Under the pieces are notes generated by a model. That model was not told where the DNA came from and made no database searches. It saw only the letters and a program-made list of their open reading frames with translations. The translations under genes and the position numbers were made by a program. From Niabella sp. (GTDB lineage: Bacteria; Bacteroidota; Bacteroidia; Chitinophagales; Chitinophagaceae), in assembly GCA_017744715.1 (NCBI GenBank), contig JAGIAT010000018.1, positions 1 to 64,000 on the forward strand: DNA of 64,000 nucleotides. Reading direction: 5' to 3'. Positions within the stretch are counted from its first letter, which is position 1; the number at the start of each line of letters is the position of its first letter. Below, piece after piece: positions 49,989-59,172 of the stretch.

Positions 49989-52985
49989 CTATAATTGAAT
50001 GCGGCACTCAATTTCGGCCTGGTTGGTATGTATGGAGGAATAGATCCAGCCGTTGATATTTTTTACCCGGCTCACAAATTCCCGGTTGGTAAGGAAATGC
50101 TGCAGTTGTTCTTTGTCGCAATGCTGGTGCGAGAACTGCAACGTATATAACAGCCGGTTTTTATCACTGCCAAAATGAATGCAGATGTTTTCGGCCCCCG
50201 CATTCAGCAATGCCTTAATGCTGCGTTTGAACAGCAGCAGGATTTCGTACCGTAGCTGAACATTCATTTTCAGAAGCTGCACTTTCGGATCATGCGCCAG
50301 GTCAATATGGGTACGGTACCGGTTATTCAATATACCTACATACTTGTGAAGGCGGCGCAGCAATTGTTCGGTATTATCATTCTCCGGCGAGATGGCCCAA
50401 AGCATATCCTGCATAGCCGATATCATCTCCGAGCTTCTGAACCGTATCTGTTCCAGGAATTCCTGCGATTTCTTGGGGTCCGACATATGTTTTAACACCG
50501 CCATTTCACTCAGGATATTGATGTTCTCGAGGGTAGTGCTTACATCATTATGAAGCCTGCTTCCGATATTGGTGCGCAGCTTCTCCATTTCCTCCCGCCG
50601 TTTCATGCGGTAATGGTCAAATGTATAAAGCAGGAACAGCACAAGGAGGGCCAGCAGCGTATAAAACCAGAGCGTTTTGTAGAAAGGTGCGGCTATTTCA
50701 ATGGGAATGCTAAGCATACCGGCCAGGGAATGTTCCTCATTCCGGAAGGCCGTGCTCAGGGTATATTTACCGGACGGCAGGTAATTAAGCAGGACTTCGC
50801 CGGTAGCAGTGGCTGGCTTCCAGTTTTTATCCATGCCTTCAAACTGAAAATAAACCGGGTAAACGGTATGAAAGGTATTGGTGGTAAACCGGGCTTTGAT
50901 ATCGATCCGTCCCGGACCGAGCCTAAGCTTTTTTAAGGCCAGGATGGAATCTACAGGAACCGCAACATCATTGATATATAATTCGGCAAGCTGTACCCGC
51001 GGTGTATGGGTTTTAATGCGGCGCATGATATCCGCGGGGTTAAAGATCACGATCCCGTGGTTGGTGCCAAAAATGATCCGGCCATCTCTAAGGTTCGCTG
51101 CTGCCGCATAATTATAGCTGAGGTCGTCGAGGCCGTTGCGCTCATCAAATGCATATTCACCGGCATTTTTATCCGGCCACTGGGCCGTAATACCGGTGGG
51201 GCTGCTGGTCCATATAACCCCGTTATGATCAATGGCCAGGTTGGCAAGGGACGCTTTCTTTTTCTGGTACCGGAACGTTCCTGTTTTTAGATCCAGGATG
51301 TTGAGCCCATCTGAACTAAATACCAGGGTACTGTCGTTGGCTGCTGCTATATCGGGCACCGATAAGCCCAGGATGTTCTTTCCATCCGGCAGGTTGGGGG
51401 TATAATGGCTGGTGCGGCGTTCTTTTGCTGCATCAATCCGGTATAACCCATCCCAGATGGTACCCGCCCATACTTCATTTTGTTTACTGATAAACAAGCG
51501 GCATACCGGGGAATTTGTTTTTTCAACCAGCTTCCAGGTTTGCATTTCCGGATGGTATTTTACAATATGGCCGCCCTGTGTGCCAAACCAAAGATTGCCG
51601 TTTTGATCCGCCGCTACCTGCCGTACGGTGGTGCGCTGAAAAACCGGGGGATAAACATGGGAGATGGCTTGTTTCGACCTGTTGTAAAATCCTACCCCGC
51701 CGTCCTGGAGGCCCCACACAATATCACCTTTAGGCGTTTCTTCCAGGCACCATACCATGCCTTCTTTTAGCCCGGCATTGCCGGGAAAAAAAGCGGGTGC
51801 CAGTGGCTGCAACTGCTGGTTATAGGAAAAAATGCCATGTCCCCATGTGCTTACAAGAATCTCCCCGGTACGGGTTTCCAGGATGTCTGTTACATCCTGT
51901 TTAAAAGGGGCGTCGTTGCCCGCTACGCGGTTATGAATAAAGTTAAACAGGTGCTGCGGGGGGTTAAAATGATAAAGGCCCTTATTGGTGGCCAGCCAGA
52001 TGTTTTTTTCCCGGTCCTGTAAAACATGATGCACCACATCATACCGTAAGCTGTAGGTACCGGGGGCGTTTTTTTCAATCAGCTCTACCTGGTGGGCTGC
52101 CGGGTTTAGCTTGGCAAAAAGATTATCGCCCGCCATCCATAGCGCACCCTCGGTTTCGATAACACCATATGCCGTAAAGTATTCGCTTTTTAACGCCTGC
52201 AGAATTATATGATCCCACCGTTCAATGCGCCCGGATGCATCCATGCTCTGTATGATCAGTCCCGTTTCGGGCCAGGCTCCGATCCATTTTCTTTTCTGGG
52301 CATCTGCATAAAAAAAGTTCACCATTTTTAAACTGGCAAAGGCTTCAATAAACGGATCGTGCTCTGCATTGGAACCGGCGTAAGAAAGCCGCCGATGCAC
52401 CGGATTATACTTCATTAACCCCTTTGCGGTGCCGATCCAGTAATTGCGGTCGGCGTCCTGGTAAAACTGGGTGGGCAGCCATCCGGCAGGCAGCTGAAAC
52501 CAATTGTGGCGTTCGCTAACTTCAGTGCCTGCTGCATTCAGGGTCATAAATCCCTGTAGCCGGTATACCATTAAAATGTGTTCATCCTGGTCTGCATACA
52601 AACGGGCGTTCCGGGGCCGGATATGCGCCGGACGATGCACCTTTACGGGATGCCATTTAAAGTCTGTTGTATTGAGGTAACCCAGTACGGAGTCCGCAAT
52701 GATCATCCAAACACGGTTTTTGCGGTCGATATACAGATCGTTCAGCGCTCCCTGGGGCAGTTGCCGGCCATCTGTAAGAAAATTCAGAAAACGGAACCCG
52801 TCATAACGTTGCAGGCAGGTAGGCGTGGCCATCCAGATATAACCTTTGGCGTCCTGCTGTACTTTGCTGACGGTATTACTGGCAAGACCATCGCGCAGGC
52901 CGAGGTGCGCGAACAGGTAGTTTTGCTGCGCATTTGCTGAAAAGCACCCAACCAGTAAAATGAAACACAACAGTCGTTTGATCAA
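49989..52985 (-). CDS. Propeller/Y_Y_Y sensor with degenerate kinase module
   Basis: This large exported sensor has about 998 residues. The TTG at 52985 gives a signal peptide (IKRLLCFILLVGCFSANAQ). About 14 propeller blades follow, with hallmarks such as GYIWMATPTCLQRYDGFRF, NIWLATNKGLYHF and NLWFGTQGGHIVKYH. A Y_Y_Y domain (YPVYFQFEGMDKNWKPA) comes next, then one membrane helix (FYTLLALLVLFLLYTF). The cytosolic end has a HisKA_3-like helix, RLHNDVSTTLENINIL, and a remnant ATPase with an Asn (KALLNAGAE) but no DxGxG or GxGL boxes. It lacks any fused regulator domain. First gene of the operon, it may relay a ligand signal to the two kinases downstream. A -7 box at 53004-53011 supports the TTG start. 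Confidence 0.88.
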   Translation of the reverse strand: MIKRLLCFILLVGCFSANAQQNYLFAHLGLRDGLASNTVSKVQQDAKGYIWMATPTCLQRYDGFRFLNFLTDGRQLPQGALNDLYIDRKNRVWMIIADSVLGYLNTTDFKWHPVKVHRPAHIRPRNARLYADQDEHILMVYRLQGFMTLNAAGTEVSERHNWFQLPAGWLPTQFYQDADRNYWIGTAKGLMKYNPVHRRLSYAGSNAEHDPFIEAFASLKMVNFFYADAQKRKWIGAWPETGLIIQSMDASGRIERWDHIILQALKSEYFTAYGVIETEGALWMAGDNLFAKLNPAAHQVELIEKNAPGTYSLRYDVVHHVLQDREKNIWLATNKGLYHFNPPQHLFNFIHNRVAGNDAPFKQDVTDILETRTGEILVSTWGHGIFSYNQQLQPLAPAFFPGNAGLKEGMVWCLEETPKGDIVWGLQDGGVGFYNRSKQAISHVYPPVFQRTTVRQVAADQNGNLWFGTQGGHIVKYHPEMQTWKLVEKTNSPVCRLFISKQNEVWAGTIWDGLYRIDAAKERRTSHYTPNLPDGKNILGLSVPDIAAANDSTLVFSSDGLNILDLKTGTFRYQKKKASLANLAIDHNGVIWTSSPTGITAQWPDKNAGEYAFDERNGLDDLSYNYAAAANLRDGRIIFGTNHGIVIFNPADIMRRIKTHTPRVQLAELYINDVAVPVDSILALKKLRLGPGRIDIKARFTTNTFHTVYPVYFQFEGMDKNWKPATATGEVLLNYLPSGKYTLSTAFRNEEHSLAGMLSIPIEIAAPFYKTLWFYTLLALLVLFLLYTFDHYRMKRREEMEKLRTNIGSRLHNDVSTTLENINILSEMAVLKHMSDPKKSQEFLEQIRFRSSEMISAMQDMLWAISPENDNTEQLLRRLHKYVGILNNRYRTHIDLAHDPKVQLLKMNVQLRYEILLLFKRSIKALLNAGAENICIHFGSDKNRLLYTLQFSHQHCDKEQLQHFLTNREFVSRVKNINGWIYSSIHTNQAEIECRIQL

Positions 52986-53003
52986 AGAATCGGTTTGAAA
53001 AAA

Positions 53004-53011
53004 CAAATCTA
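53004..53011 (-). promoter_or_regulatory. Candidate -7 box for the sensor operon
   Basis: On the minus strand this reads TAGATTTG, matching TAnnTTTG. It lies 19 bases upstream of the TTG at 52985 and inside the longer ATG-started frame, which supports the TTG. Confidence 0.5.
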
Positions 53012-53204
53012 CCGTAAAAAAATGAGAGCTGTATACAACCGGTGCTGCCAAATCGGCAATTCCTGCTGCACCTGCTGCAATTGGTCTTCCTGCTATACAA
53101 GGGCGGCCCGCCTCAATGACAAACAAGGCCGGTTTCAGGTAAACGGGTCCATGGCGACCGCATGAGAGAGAACGCGGCACCTATCGTATGTTTTATGGAG
53201 TAAC

Positions 53205-53242
53205 AAAAGAGCCCGCCTGTGTATAAGCGGGCGGGCTCTTTT
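53205..53242 (-). terminator. Terminator after the cytochrome c gene
   Basis: AAAAGAGCCCGCC at 53205-53217 pairs perfectly over 13 bases with 53230-53242. The arms start with A-runs and end with T-runs, so it could work on both strands. It isolates the sensor operon from the cytochrome gene. Confidence 0.8.
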
Positions 53243-53309
53243 AATTTTCTCCGGTATGGGGGTAACCGGAATATTTCCTGTTCTGTTTAGCGAGGACCTT
53301 GTTGTTGTA

Positions 53310-53924
53310 TTATTTCCGGTGCTCAACCTGTTGTTTTGCCATGTCTTTAAACTGCATCGGTGCGGGTGCTACGTTTTTAACAGGCCTGGTAGTTTTAAGA
53401 TAAGCATGAATTGCGGCAATGTCCTCGTCTGTGAGCTTTGCTAAATTGAACCAGGGCATCGGGGGCAGCAGGGGGCGTGCGGCATCCATGCCTTTAAACT
53501 TTCCATGTCTCAGGGCATTCTTAAAGTTTTCAAGGGGCCAGCTTCCGGCACCACTATCATCACTGGTTAAATTGGATGCAAAACTGATGCCCCAGGGCCC
53601 CGCTGCCGCGGTCATATCTTCATTGAACTGGGCAATGCCCCGCTGCGCCAATGCACTGTCGAAACTGGTGACCGGCCGGCTGGACGGATATCCTGATAAC
53701 AGGGTTTCGGGAACCGGTTCCGGTCCGTTAGGCCCCATTTTTTTAGGTGAATGACAATCGTTACATCCTGCGATGGTTACCAGGTATTCGCCACGTGTTA
53801 CCATTGCGGCGGAGTCGGTGGTTGTGGTTTTGCGGGCATCGGGTTCGCCGGCACTGCCAGCCTGGTTGCATGAAAAACATAAAGTGGCCGTTGCATAAGC
53901 AGCCAGTAAAAATAATGTACGCAT
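53310..53924 (-). CDS. Cytochrome c-type lipoprotein
   Basis: This 204-residue exported protein has a lipoprotein signal (FLLAAYATATLCFSC) and one heme-binding motif, CNDCH, in LVTIAGCNDCHSPKKMGPNGPEP. The axial Met probably lies in LLPPMPWFNLAKLTDEDIAAIHAYLKT, which is the typical C-terminal helix of class I cytochromes c (LTDEDIAAIHAYLK). It is probably anchored at the membrane and carries electrons in the periplasm. No oxidase or dehydrogenase partner is nearby. The gene is flanked by terminators. Confidence 0.88.
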   Translation of the reverse strand: MRTLFLLAAYATATLCFSCNQAGSAGEPDARKTTTTDSAAMVTRGEYLVTIAGCNDCHSPKKMGPNGPEPVPETLLSGYPSSRPVTSFDSALAQRGIAQFNEDMTAAAGPWGISFASNLTSDDSGAGSWPLENFKNALRHGKFKGMDAARPLLPPMPWFNLAKLTDEDIAAIHAYLKTTRPVKNVAPAPMQFKDMAKQQVEHRK

Positions 53925-54304
53925 GTTACTTTTTTATGGTTGTTGAAAAACTTCTCGTTGAGCGTAAAAATACACACATAAATAGTGTACTATATCGCCT
54001 GGTGTATGAACTGTACTTTTTTGTAGATAGACTGACGGAGTAGAAGACGAAGGGCTTTTACAGGATGCTTCGGGAGGGCCATAATACCGTTGAGCCAACC
54101 TCGTTATATGCATTTATATGGATGTTTTTGAATGATTAACCGCAAGGCCGCCAGGGATCCGCGCGGATAGCTAAGGCCGGGAGCGCGTAATTTAAAAACG
54201 CTTTGCGGGCGTTGGTTGGGTATACGTTGCTTAAGAAAAAACTATAAATGCAAACGTTTTATAAAACGACGTAACAAGCACGGGCGGGAGGGATGCGCAT
54301 AAAA
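53925..54304. other. Gene-free interval
   Basis: I see no gene in these 380 bases. The only structured element apart from the accC terminator is a 14-base palindrome CGTTTTATAAAACG (54255-54268), which could be a regulator site. Upstream of the cytochrome gene no consensus -7 box is evident. Confidence 0.5.
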
Positions 54305-54325
54305 AACCCCGGCAGGGCCGGGGTT
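54305..54325 (-). terminator. Terminator of accB-accC
   Basis: AACCCCGGC at 54305-54313 pairs perfectly with GCCGGGGTT at 54317-54325 around a 3-base loop. On the minus strand a T-run follows. It lies 22 bases after the accC stop. Confidence 0.85.
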
Positions 54326-54347
54326 GTATTCAACAGGATTGAATCCG

Positions 54348-55688
54348 TTATTTTTTCATTACAAAACTTTCCATAAACTTGGTATTGAAGTTTCCGGAAC
54401 GGAAGTCTTCATTTTGCATCAGCTGTAAATGGAAGGGAATGGTTGTTTTAATACCTTCGATCACATATTCACTCAATGCACGGTACATGGTATTGATGGC
54501 TTCATCCCGGGTACGGGCCACCGTGATCAGCTTGCCGATCATGGAGTCGTAATAGGGAGGGATGGTATAGCCTGCGTATACATGACTGTCTACCCGAACG
54601 CCGTGGCCACCGGGTACATGAAGATTGGTGATCTTTCCCGGTGAGGGACGGAAATCATTGTACGGGTCTTCTGCATTGATACGGCACTCGATTGCGTGCA
54701 TTTGGGGAAGATAATCGGCTCCGGAAACTTTTTCCCCCATCGCTATTTTGATCTGTTCTTTGATCAGGTCAAAATTGATCACTTCTTCCGTTACACAATG
54801 TTCTACCTGTATACGGGTATTCATCTCCATAAAGTAAAAATTCCGGTGCTTGTCTACCAGGAATTCGATAGTGCCCACGCTTTCATAACCAATGGCTCCG
54901 GCCGCTTTCTTTGCCGCCTCACCCATTGCATGGCGTAATTCGTCCGTCATAAACGGAGAAGGAGATTCCTCTACCAGTTTCTGATGGCGGCGCTGAATGG
55001 AACAGTCGCGTTCGCTCAAATGGCAAATGGTACCATACTGGTCACCGGCTACCTGGATCTCGATGTGACGGGGTTCTTCCACAAACTTTTCCATATAGAT
55101 CCCGTCATTTTTGAAAGCAGCGGCCGCTTCGGCTTTTGCAGTATCATAAGCGCGCTCCATTTCTGCCTCTTCCCAAACAATGCGCATGCCTTTACCACCA
55201 CCGCCTGCCGTCGCTTTCAGGATCACCGGGTACCCGATCTCCTTGGCAACGCCCTTTGCGTGGCTGAGGCTTTGCAGCAACCCTTCGCCGCCCGGAACTA
55301 CGGGTACGCCTGCTTTGATCATGGTTTCCTTTGCCGTAACCTTATCGCCCATCTTGTTGATCATTTCAGCAGTAGGGCCTATAAATTTGATCCCGTTTTC
55401 GTTGCAAATATTGGAAAACTTAGCATTTTCGGCAAGGAATCCATAACCCGGATGCACGGCATCCGCATTGGTGATTTCTACTGCCGCCATAATATTGGGC
55501 ACATTTAAATACGAATCCACACTGGCCGGTCTTCCGATACAAACGGCCTCGTCTGCAAATTTTACGTGCAGGCTTTCGCTGTCGGCGGTAGAATAAACGG
55601 CCACCGTCTGGATACCCATTTCCCTGCAGGTGCGAATAACACGCAGGGCAATTTCACCCCTGTTTGCAATTAATATTTTTTTAAACAT
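54348..55688 (-). CDS. accC: Acetyl-CoA carboxylase, biotin carboxylase subunit
   Basis: AccC carboxylates the biotin on AccB using ATP and bicarbonate, the first half of malonyl-CoA synthesis. The 446-residue product has the usual length. It starts FKKILIANRGEIALRVIRTC. The ATP-grasp domain has the Gly-rich loop KATAGGGGKGMR, and ERDCSIQRRHQKLVEESPS, EFLVDKHRNFYFMEMNTRIQVEH and the catalytic Arg (NTRIQVEH) follow. The frame begins 17 codons earlier, but the ATG at 55688 gives the standard N terminus. accB lies 156 bases upstream, so the two are probably co-transcribed. Confidence 0.95.
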   Translation of the reverse strand: MFKKILIANRGEIALRVIRTCREMGIQTVAVYSTADSESLHVKFADEAVCIGRPASVDSYLNVPNIMAAVEITNADAVHPGYGFLAENAKFSNICNENGIKFIGPTAEMINKMGDKVTAKETMIKAGVPVVPGGEGLLQSLSHAKGVAKEIGYPVILKATAGGGGKGMRIVWEEAEMERAYDTAKAEAAAAFKNDGIYMEKFVEEPRHIEIQVAGDQYGTICHLSERDCSIQRRHQKLVEESPSPFMTDELRHAMGEAAKKAAGAIGYESVGTIEFLVDKHRNFYFMEMNTRIQVEHCVTEEVINFDLIKEQIKIAMGEKVSGADYLPQMHAIECRINAEDPYNDFRPSPGKITNLHVPGGHGVRVDSHVYAGYTIPPYYDSMIGKLITVARTRDEAINTMYRALSEYVIEGIKTTIPFHLQLMQNEDFRSGNFNTKFMESFVMKK

Positions 55689-55844
55689 GTTTCTGATTTG
55701 ATAATTTGAAAATAGGCCAATCTGAAAATAAAAAACCAATTAAAAGGGTTCTGAAAACAGCTGCCTGTTTTCAAATCTTCTCCAAAGGTGCGAAGCGCTC
55801 CTTCAGAGCGTCCTCCGGACAAACTGGTTAATTATCAAATTAAA

Positions 55845-56321
55845 TCAGGGTTCAACAAGGAACAATGGTTGGTCAAACTCTACAGGAGAAGCATCGTCTA
55901 CCAGCACTTTAACCACTTTACCGCTTATTTCGCTTTCAATTTCATTGAAGAGTTTCATGGCTTCAATCACGCAGATCACTTTGCCGGGGCTTACTACATC
56001 GCCTTCTTCTACAAAGTTGGGTTTATCGGGCGCCGGTTTGCGGTAAAAAGTACCGATCATCGGGCTCTTAACAGTGATCGTATTGGATGGTACTTCTGCT
56101 GCTTTGGGTGCTGTTGCAGGAGTGGCAGGAGCGGCTTGTGTAGGCAGTGCAGCGGGCACCTGGGCTTGCTGAAGCTGTACGGGTGCTGCCGTAACCACCT
56201 GGGTTACCTGCTCTTCTTTCTGGCGGATGGTGATCTTGAAATCTTTTTGTTCAATACTCAGTTCGCCAATATTCGATTTGTTGATCATTTTGATCAACTC
56301 CTGGATTTGTTTAAAGTCCAT
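55845..56321 (-). CDS. accB: Biotin carboxyl carrier protein of acetyl-CoA carboxylase
   Basis: AccB carries biotin between the carboxylase and transferase subunits. The 158-residue product has a short N-terminal helix (FKQIQELIKMINKSNIGELSI), a Pro/Ala/Gln-rich linker (about residues 55-85), and the C-terminal biotinyl domain with GTFYRKPAPDKPNFVEEGDVVSPGKVICVIEAMKLFNEIESE. Biotin attaches to the Lys of EAMK. It lies between efp and accC on the same strand. The order efp-accB-accC is common in bacteria. Confidence 0.95.
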   Translation of the reverse strand: MDFKQIQELIKMINKSNIGELSIEQKDFKITIRQKEEQVTQVVTAAPVQLQQAQVPAALPTQAAPATPATAPKAAEVPSNTITVKSPMIGTFYRKPAPDKPNFVEEGDVVSPGKVICVIEAMKLFNEIESEISGKVVKVLVDDASPVEFDQPLFLVEP

Positions 56322-56516
56322 AATTCTTCAAGATTTAAAATAGTTTGGGTCAGTTTTTTTTGTAACTGTTTAACGGAAAAGCGACATAAAAATGTGAAAA
56401 GCTAAGGTAAAGAATTCAATAGCAATTCCGTGATATTTTAAGAAATATGCCACGATTTATACGAAAAAATGGCTTAGAATCGGGAGATTTAAGCCATTTT
56501 TCAACGTTATCTTGTA

Positions 56517-57083
56517 TTACTCTTTTACGCGTTCTACATACTCACCGGTTTTTGTGTTTACGCGGATGAGCTCTCCTTCATTTACAAATAAAGGCACACT
56601 TACGGTAGCACCGGTTTCAACAGTGGCCGGTTTCAGGGTACGGGTTGCCGTATCGCCTTTCAGTCCGGGCTCTGTATAGGTAACCAGCATTACTATTTTA
56701 TCGGGCAGTTCCACGCTAACCGGAAGTTCCGTTTCTGTATTGATTGCAATGGCAACTTCCTGTCCTTCTTTCAGGAATTGTGGTGCGTCGATCAGGTTTT
56801 CGGCAACGCTCATTTGCTCAAACGTTTCGTTGTCCATGAAATTGTAGCCGGTTTCATCCTGGTACAGGTACTGGTAGGCGCGTTTTTCAACACGAACAGG
56901 ATAGATCGTATCGCCGGAATTCCATGTTTTCTCAATCGTACGGGTGTTATCCACACCTTTTAATTTAGCCCAAACCTTTGCTGCAGCACGTGCAGTTTTG
57001 TTTTCGCCAAATTCTACTACTGAGTAAAGATTGCCATCGAGCTTTAAGATCATGCCGCGGCTGATGTCTGCTGTATTTGCCAT
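56517..57083 (-). CDS. efp: Translation elongation factor P
   Basis: EF-P binds the ribosome E site and relieves stalling at polyproline stretches. The 188-residue product has the three-barrel pattern: SRGMILKLDGNLYSVVEFGENKTARAAAKVWAKLKGVDNTRTIEKTWNSGDTI in domain I, with the loop that carries the modified residue (ENKTARAAA region), and the C-terminal GATVSVPLFVNEGELIRVNTKTGEYVERVKE. The loop residue in the usual modified-Lys/Arg position is in NKTARAAA. A consensus -7 box lies 20 bases upstream of the ATG. accB follows after 195 bases. Confidence 0.95.
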   Translation of the reverse strand: MANTADISRGMILKLDGNLYSVVEFGENKTARAAAKVWAKLKGVDNTRTIEKTWNSGDTIYPVRVEKRAYQYLYQDETGYNFMDNETFEQMSVAENLIDAPQFLKEGQEVAIAINTETELPVSVELPDKIVMLVTYTEPGLKGDTATRTLKPATVETGATVSVPLFVNEGELIRVNTKTGEYVERVKE

Positions 57084-57102
57084 GTAATTTTTTTTGAGGC
57101 GG

Positions 57103-57110
57103 CAAAGATA
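57103..57110 (-). promoter_or_regulatory. Candidate -7 box for efp
   Basis: On the minus strand this reads TATCTTTG, matching TAnnTTTG. It is 20 bases upstream of the efp ATG, so the leader is very short. Confidence 0.5.
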
Positions 57111-57454
57111 GCAGTTGCAGATAAGTTCGCAAACAGCCTTCCTGAAAAATATCCTACAAAATGAGCGGAATAAAACAGGTTATTATATATTATTATTAAA
57201 AATATATAATAAATATTTAGGTAAATTTGTTTGATTTTGTATTTTTATCTCATAAAATGTGAATTTAAAATAGTTTTTAATATAATTTATGATTGATTTC
57301 TTTTGTAAACATTATATATCAACAAATAATTATATTAATATTAAGCTGCAGCCCGAACGACTTCTTTCTGTGAAAAAGCCTGAAAATCACCGGAACGTAC
57401 CTGCTATTGAAAAAACGATAAAACCCACTTTAAAACAAATTAAAATTTTATTGA
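57111..57454. other. AT-rich interval between efp and the porin gene
   Basis: This ~340-base region is strongly AT-rich, above all at 57180-57290. A plus-strand TAAATTTG at 57222-57229 matches TAnnTTTG and could drive the porin, leaving a long leader of about 215 bases. No gene or stable hairpin is visible. Confidence 0.4.
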
Positions 57455-58528
57455 ATGAGGAAAATGCTTTTGCTCACAAAAACGATCTTTATTTCAGGTG
57501 CATTACTGGCACAAGATGCAACGCCGCCGGAGGCAGAAGAAAAAGGCGAACTGCAGATCAACGGGTCCGTAGATGCTTACTATCGGTTCAACTTTAATCA
57601 TGCGAAATCGGTTCAGCAGGCGAATAATTTTACCAGTTTCACCAACTCTCACAATTCATTTGAACTGGGCATGGCATCTTTAAAGGCAAGTTACACCAAA
57701 GGAAAGGCCGGGGTGGTGGTAGATCTTGGCTTTGGTACCCGGGCAAGGGAATTTTCCTATAACGAAACCGGCGTTACACAGGCGATAAAGCAGGCATACA
57801 TTACATATGCCCCCTCGGAGCATGTTAAATTATCTGCGGGTAAATGGGGTACACACGTTGGATACGAACTGCTGGATCCGCAGCTTAACCGGAATTACAG
57901 CATGAGCTATATGTTTTCTTACGGACCTTTTTCGCATACGGGTTTAAAAGCCGATTTTACGCTGGGAGACGGCTTTGGCATTATGGCCGGGGTTACCAAT
58001 CCTACCGATTATCTTTCAGCCCCCTGGAACAAGAAATTCGTTATCGGGCAGATCAGCAAAACATCTGAGAAAGTGAACCTTTACTTAAACTATGTGGGCG
58101 GTAAGGATACGGCGGAAATTGCATCCAGCCAGCTGGGTTTAACCGCTACTGCAAAAATTACCGATAAGTTTTCACTGGGTTACGACGGCACTGTAAAATT
58201 CGTAAAATCGCCCAATGTGTCTTCTCAGTCCTGGTGGGGTTCTGCATTATATGTAAATGTGGATCCCACGGATAAGTTTGGTATTACACTGCGCGGTGAA
58301 TATTTTGATGATAAGAAGGGCGTGATCACCAATGCAGAAGGCAGTCCTTTATTGGGTACTTCCGTTGTTCAGGGCACGCTTTCCTTCAATTTCAAACCGG
58401 CAAGTGGTTTGATGATCATTCCTGAATTCCGGATCGACAGTGCAAAGGATCCCATTTTTACAAAAAACTCCGGAGACGGAACCAAAAGCACCGGCACCTT
58501 CTTACTTGCTGCCGTATATTCTTTCTGA
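57455..58528 (+). CDS. BBP2-type outer-membrane porin
   Basis: This 357-residue outer-membrane protein has a signal peptide (MRKMLLLTKTIFISGALLAQ) and then alternating beta strands typical of the OmpL-like BBP2 porin family: LQINGSVDAYYRFNFNHA, SFELGMASLKASYTKGKAGVVVDLGFGTRAREF and QAYITYAPSEHVKLSAGKWGTHVGYELLDPQLNRNYSMSYMF. It ends in Phe (LLAAVYSF), the barrel insertion signal. It is monocistronic with its own terminator. The solute is unknown. Confidence 0.85.
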   Translation: MRKMLLLTKTIFISGALLAQDATPPEAEEKGELQINGSVDAYYRFNFNHAKSVQQANNFTSFTNSHNSFELGMASLKASYTKGKAGVVVDLGFGTRAREFSYNETGVTQAIKQAYITYAPSEHVKLSAGKWGTHVGYELLDPQLNRNYSMSYMFSYGPFSHTGLKADFTLGDGFGIMAGVTNPTDYLSAPWNKKFVIGQISKTSEKVNLYLNYVGGKDTAEIASSQLGLTATAKITDKFSLGYDGTVKFVKSPNVSSQSWWGSALYVNVDPTDKFGITLRGEYFDDKKGVITNAEGSPLLGTSVVQGTLSFNFKPASGLMIIPEFRIDSAKDPIFTKNSGDGTKSTGTFLLAAVYSF

Positions 58529-58553
58529 TAGGGACCATTACTGCTGGTTATCC

Positions 58554-58576
58554 AAGCCCCGCTGCAAACGGGGCTT
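58554..58576 (+). terminator. Terminator of the porin gene
   Basis: AAGCCCCG at 58554-58561 pairs with CGGGGCTT at 58569-58576, and TTT follows. It lies about 25 bases after the porin stop. Confidence 0.8.
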
Positions 58577-58644
58577 TTTGCTTGAATGATACTTCGGTAA
58601 ACCAGGGGCCGATCCTTGATATTGTATCAGGCAAAGAGAAGCGG

Positions 58645-59064
58645 TTATTGATCGCCTTTTTCAAAGTCAAAACGATGAAGCTCCCGGGCGGCACGAAATG
58701 CTTCAGGATCACCATAAGGGCCCAAATAAACGGCGCTGCCGAAACCCAGGATCGGATAAAATACAAAGCCGAGTAAAATCAGTCCCACGGTAAATGCTTC
58801 ATCTTTACCAAAACTTTTGGAAAGCATATTGGTGATCCAGATGCCAATGACAATATTTACAAACGGAATAAACAGCAGGAGGAGCCACCAGGTAGGTTTT
58901 CCAACTATTTTGAGCAATATGTACATATTGTAAATGGGGATGATTGCAGCCCATCCCGGCTGGCCTGCCTTTTGGAAGATCTTCCACATGGCAATGATGG
59001 CAATAACCGTAATTATCAGGGAGCCTGCAATAAAGCCTGTGGAAAATACGGGTTGTTCGTACAT
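58645..59064 (-). CDS. DUF5684-like small membrane protein
   Basis: This 139-residue protein has three to four membrane helices (FIAGSLIITVIAIIAMWKIF, then WWLLLLFIPFVNIVIGIWIT and FTVGLILLGFVFYPILGFG). KAGQPGWAAIIPIYNMYILLKIVGKPTWW is the hallmark of DUF5684, a family that is sometimes fused to signal peptidases. The frame is open 31 codons upstream, but the ATG at 59064 (MYEQPVFSTGF) gives the normal N terminus. The function is unknown. Confidence 0.8.
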   Translation of the reverse strand: MYEQPVFSTGFIAGSLIITVIAIIAMWKIFQKAGQPGWAAIIPIYNMYILLKIVGKPTWWLLLLFIPFVNIVIGIWITNMLSKSFGKDEAFTVGLILLGFVFYPILGFGSAVYLGPYGDPEAFRAARELHRFDFEKGDQ

Positions 59065-59172
59065 AGTAGTTTGTTTAACGTTTAAAATGATTTGGATACA
59101 CAATATATCAAAAAACAGGGCGGTGCGGACCGCTCTTTTCAAACCTGTTATTAACAAAATACCGTTCCCGGG

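Noticed and set aside
57111..57454. Replication-origin-like AT-rich region
   Set aside because: It is AT-rich but has no DnaA-box cluster or neighbouring dnaA, gyrB or parAB genes.
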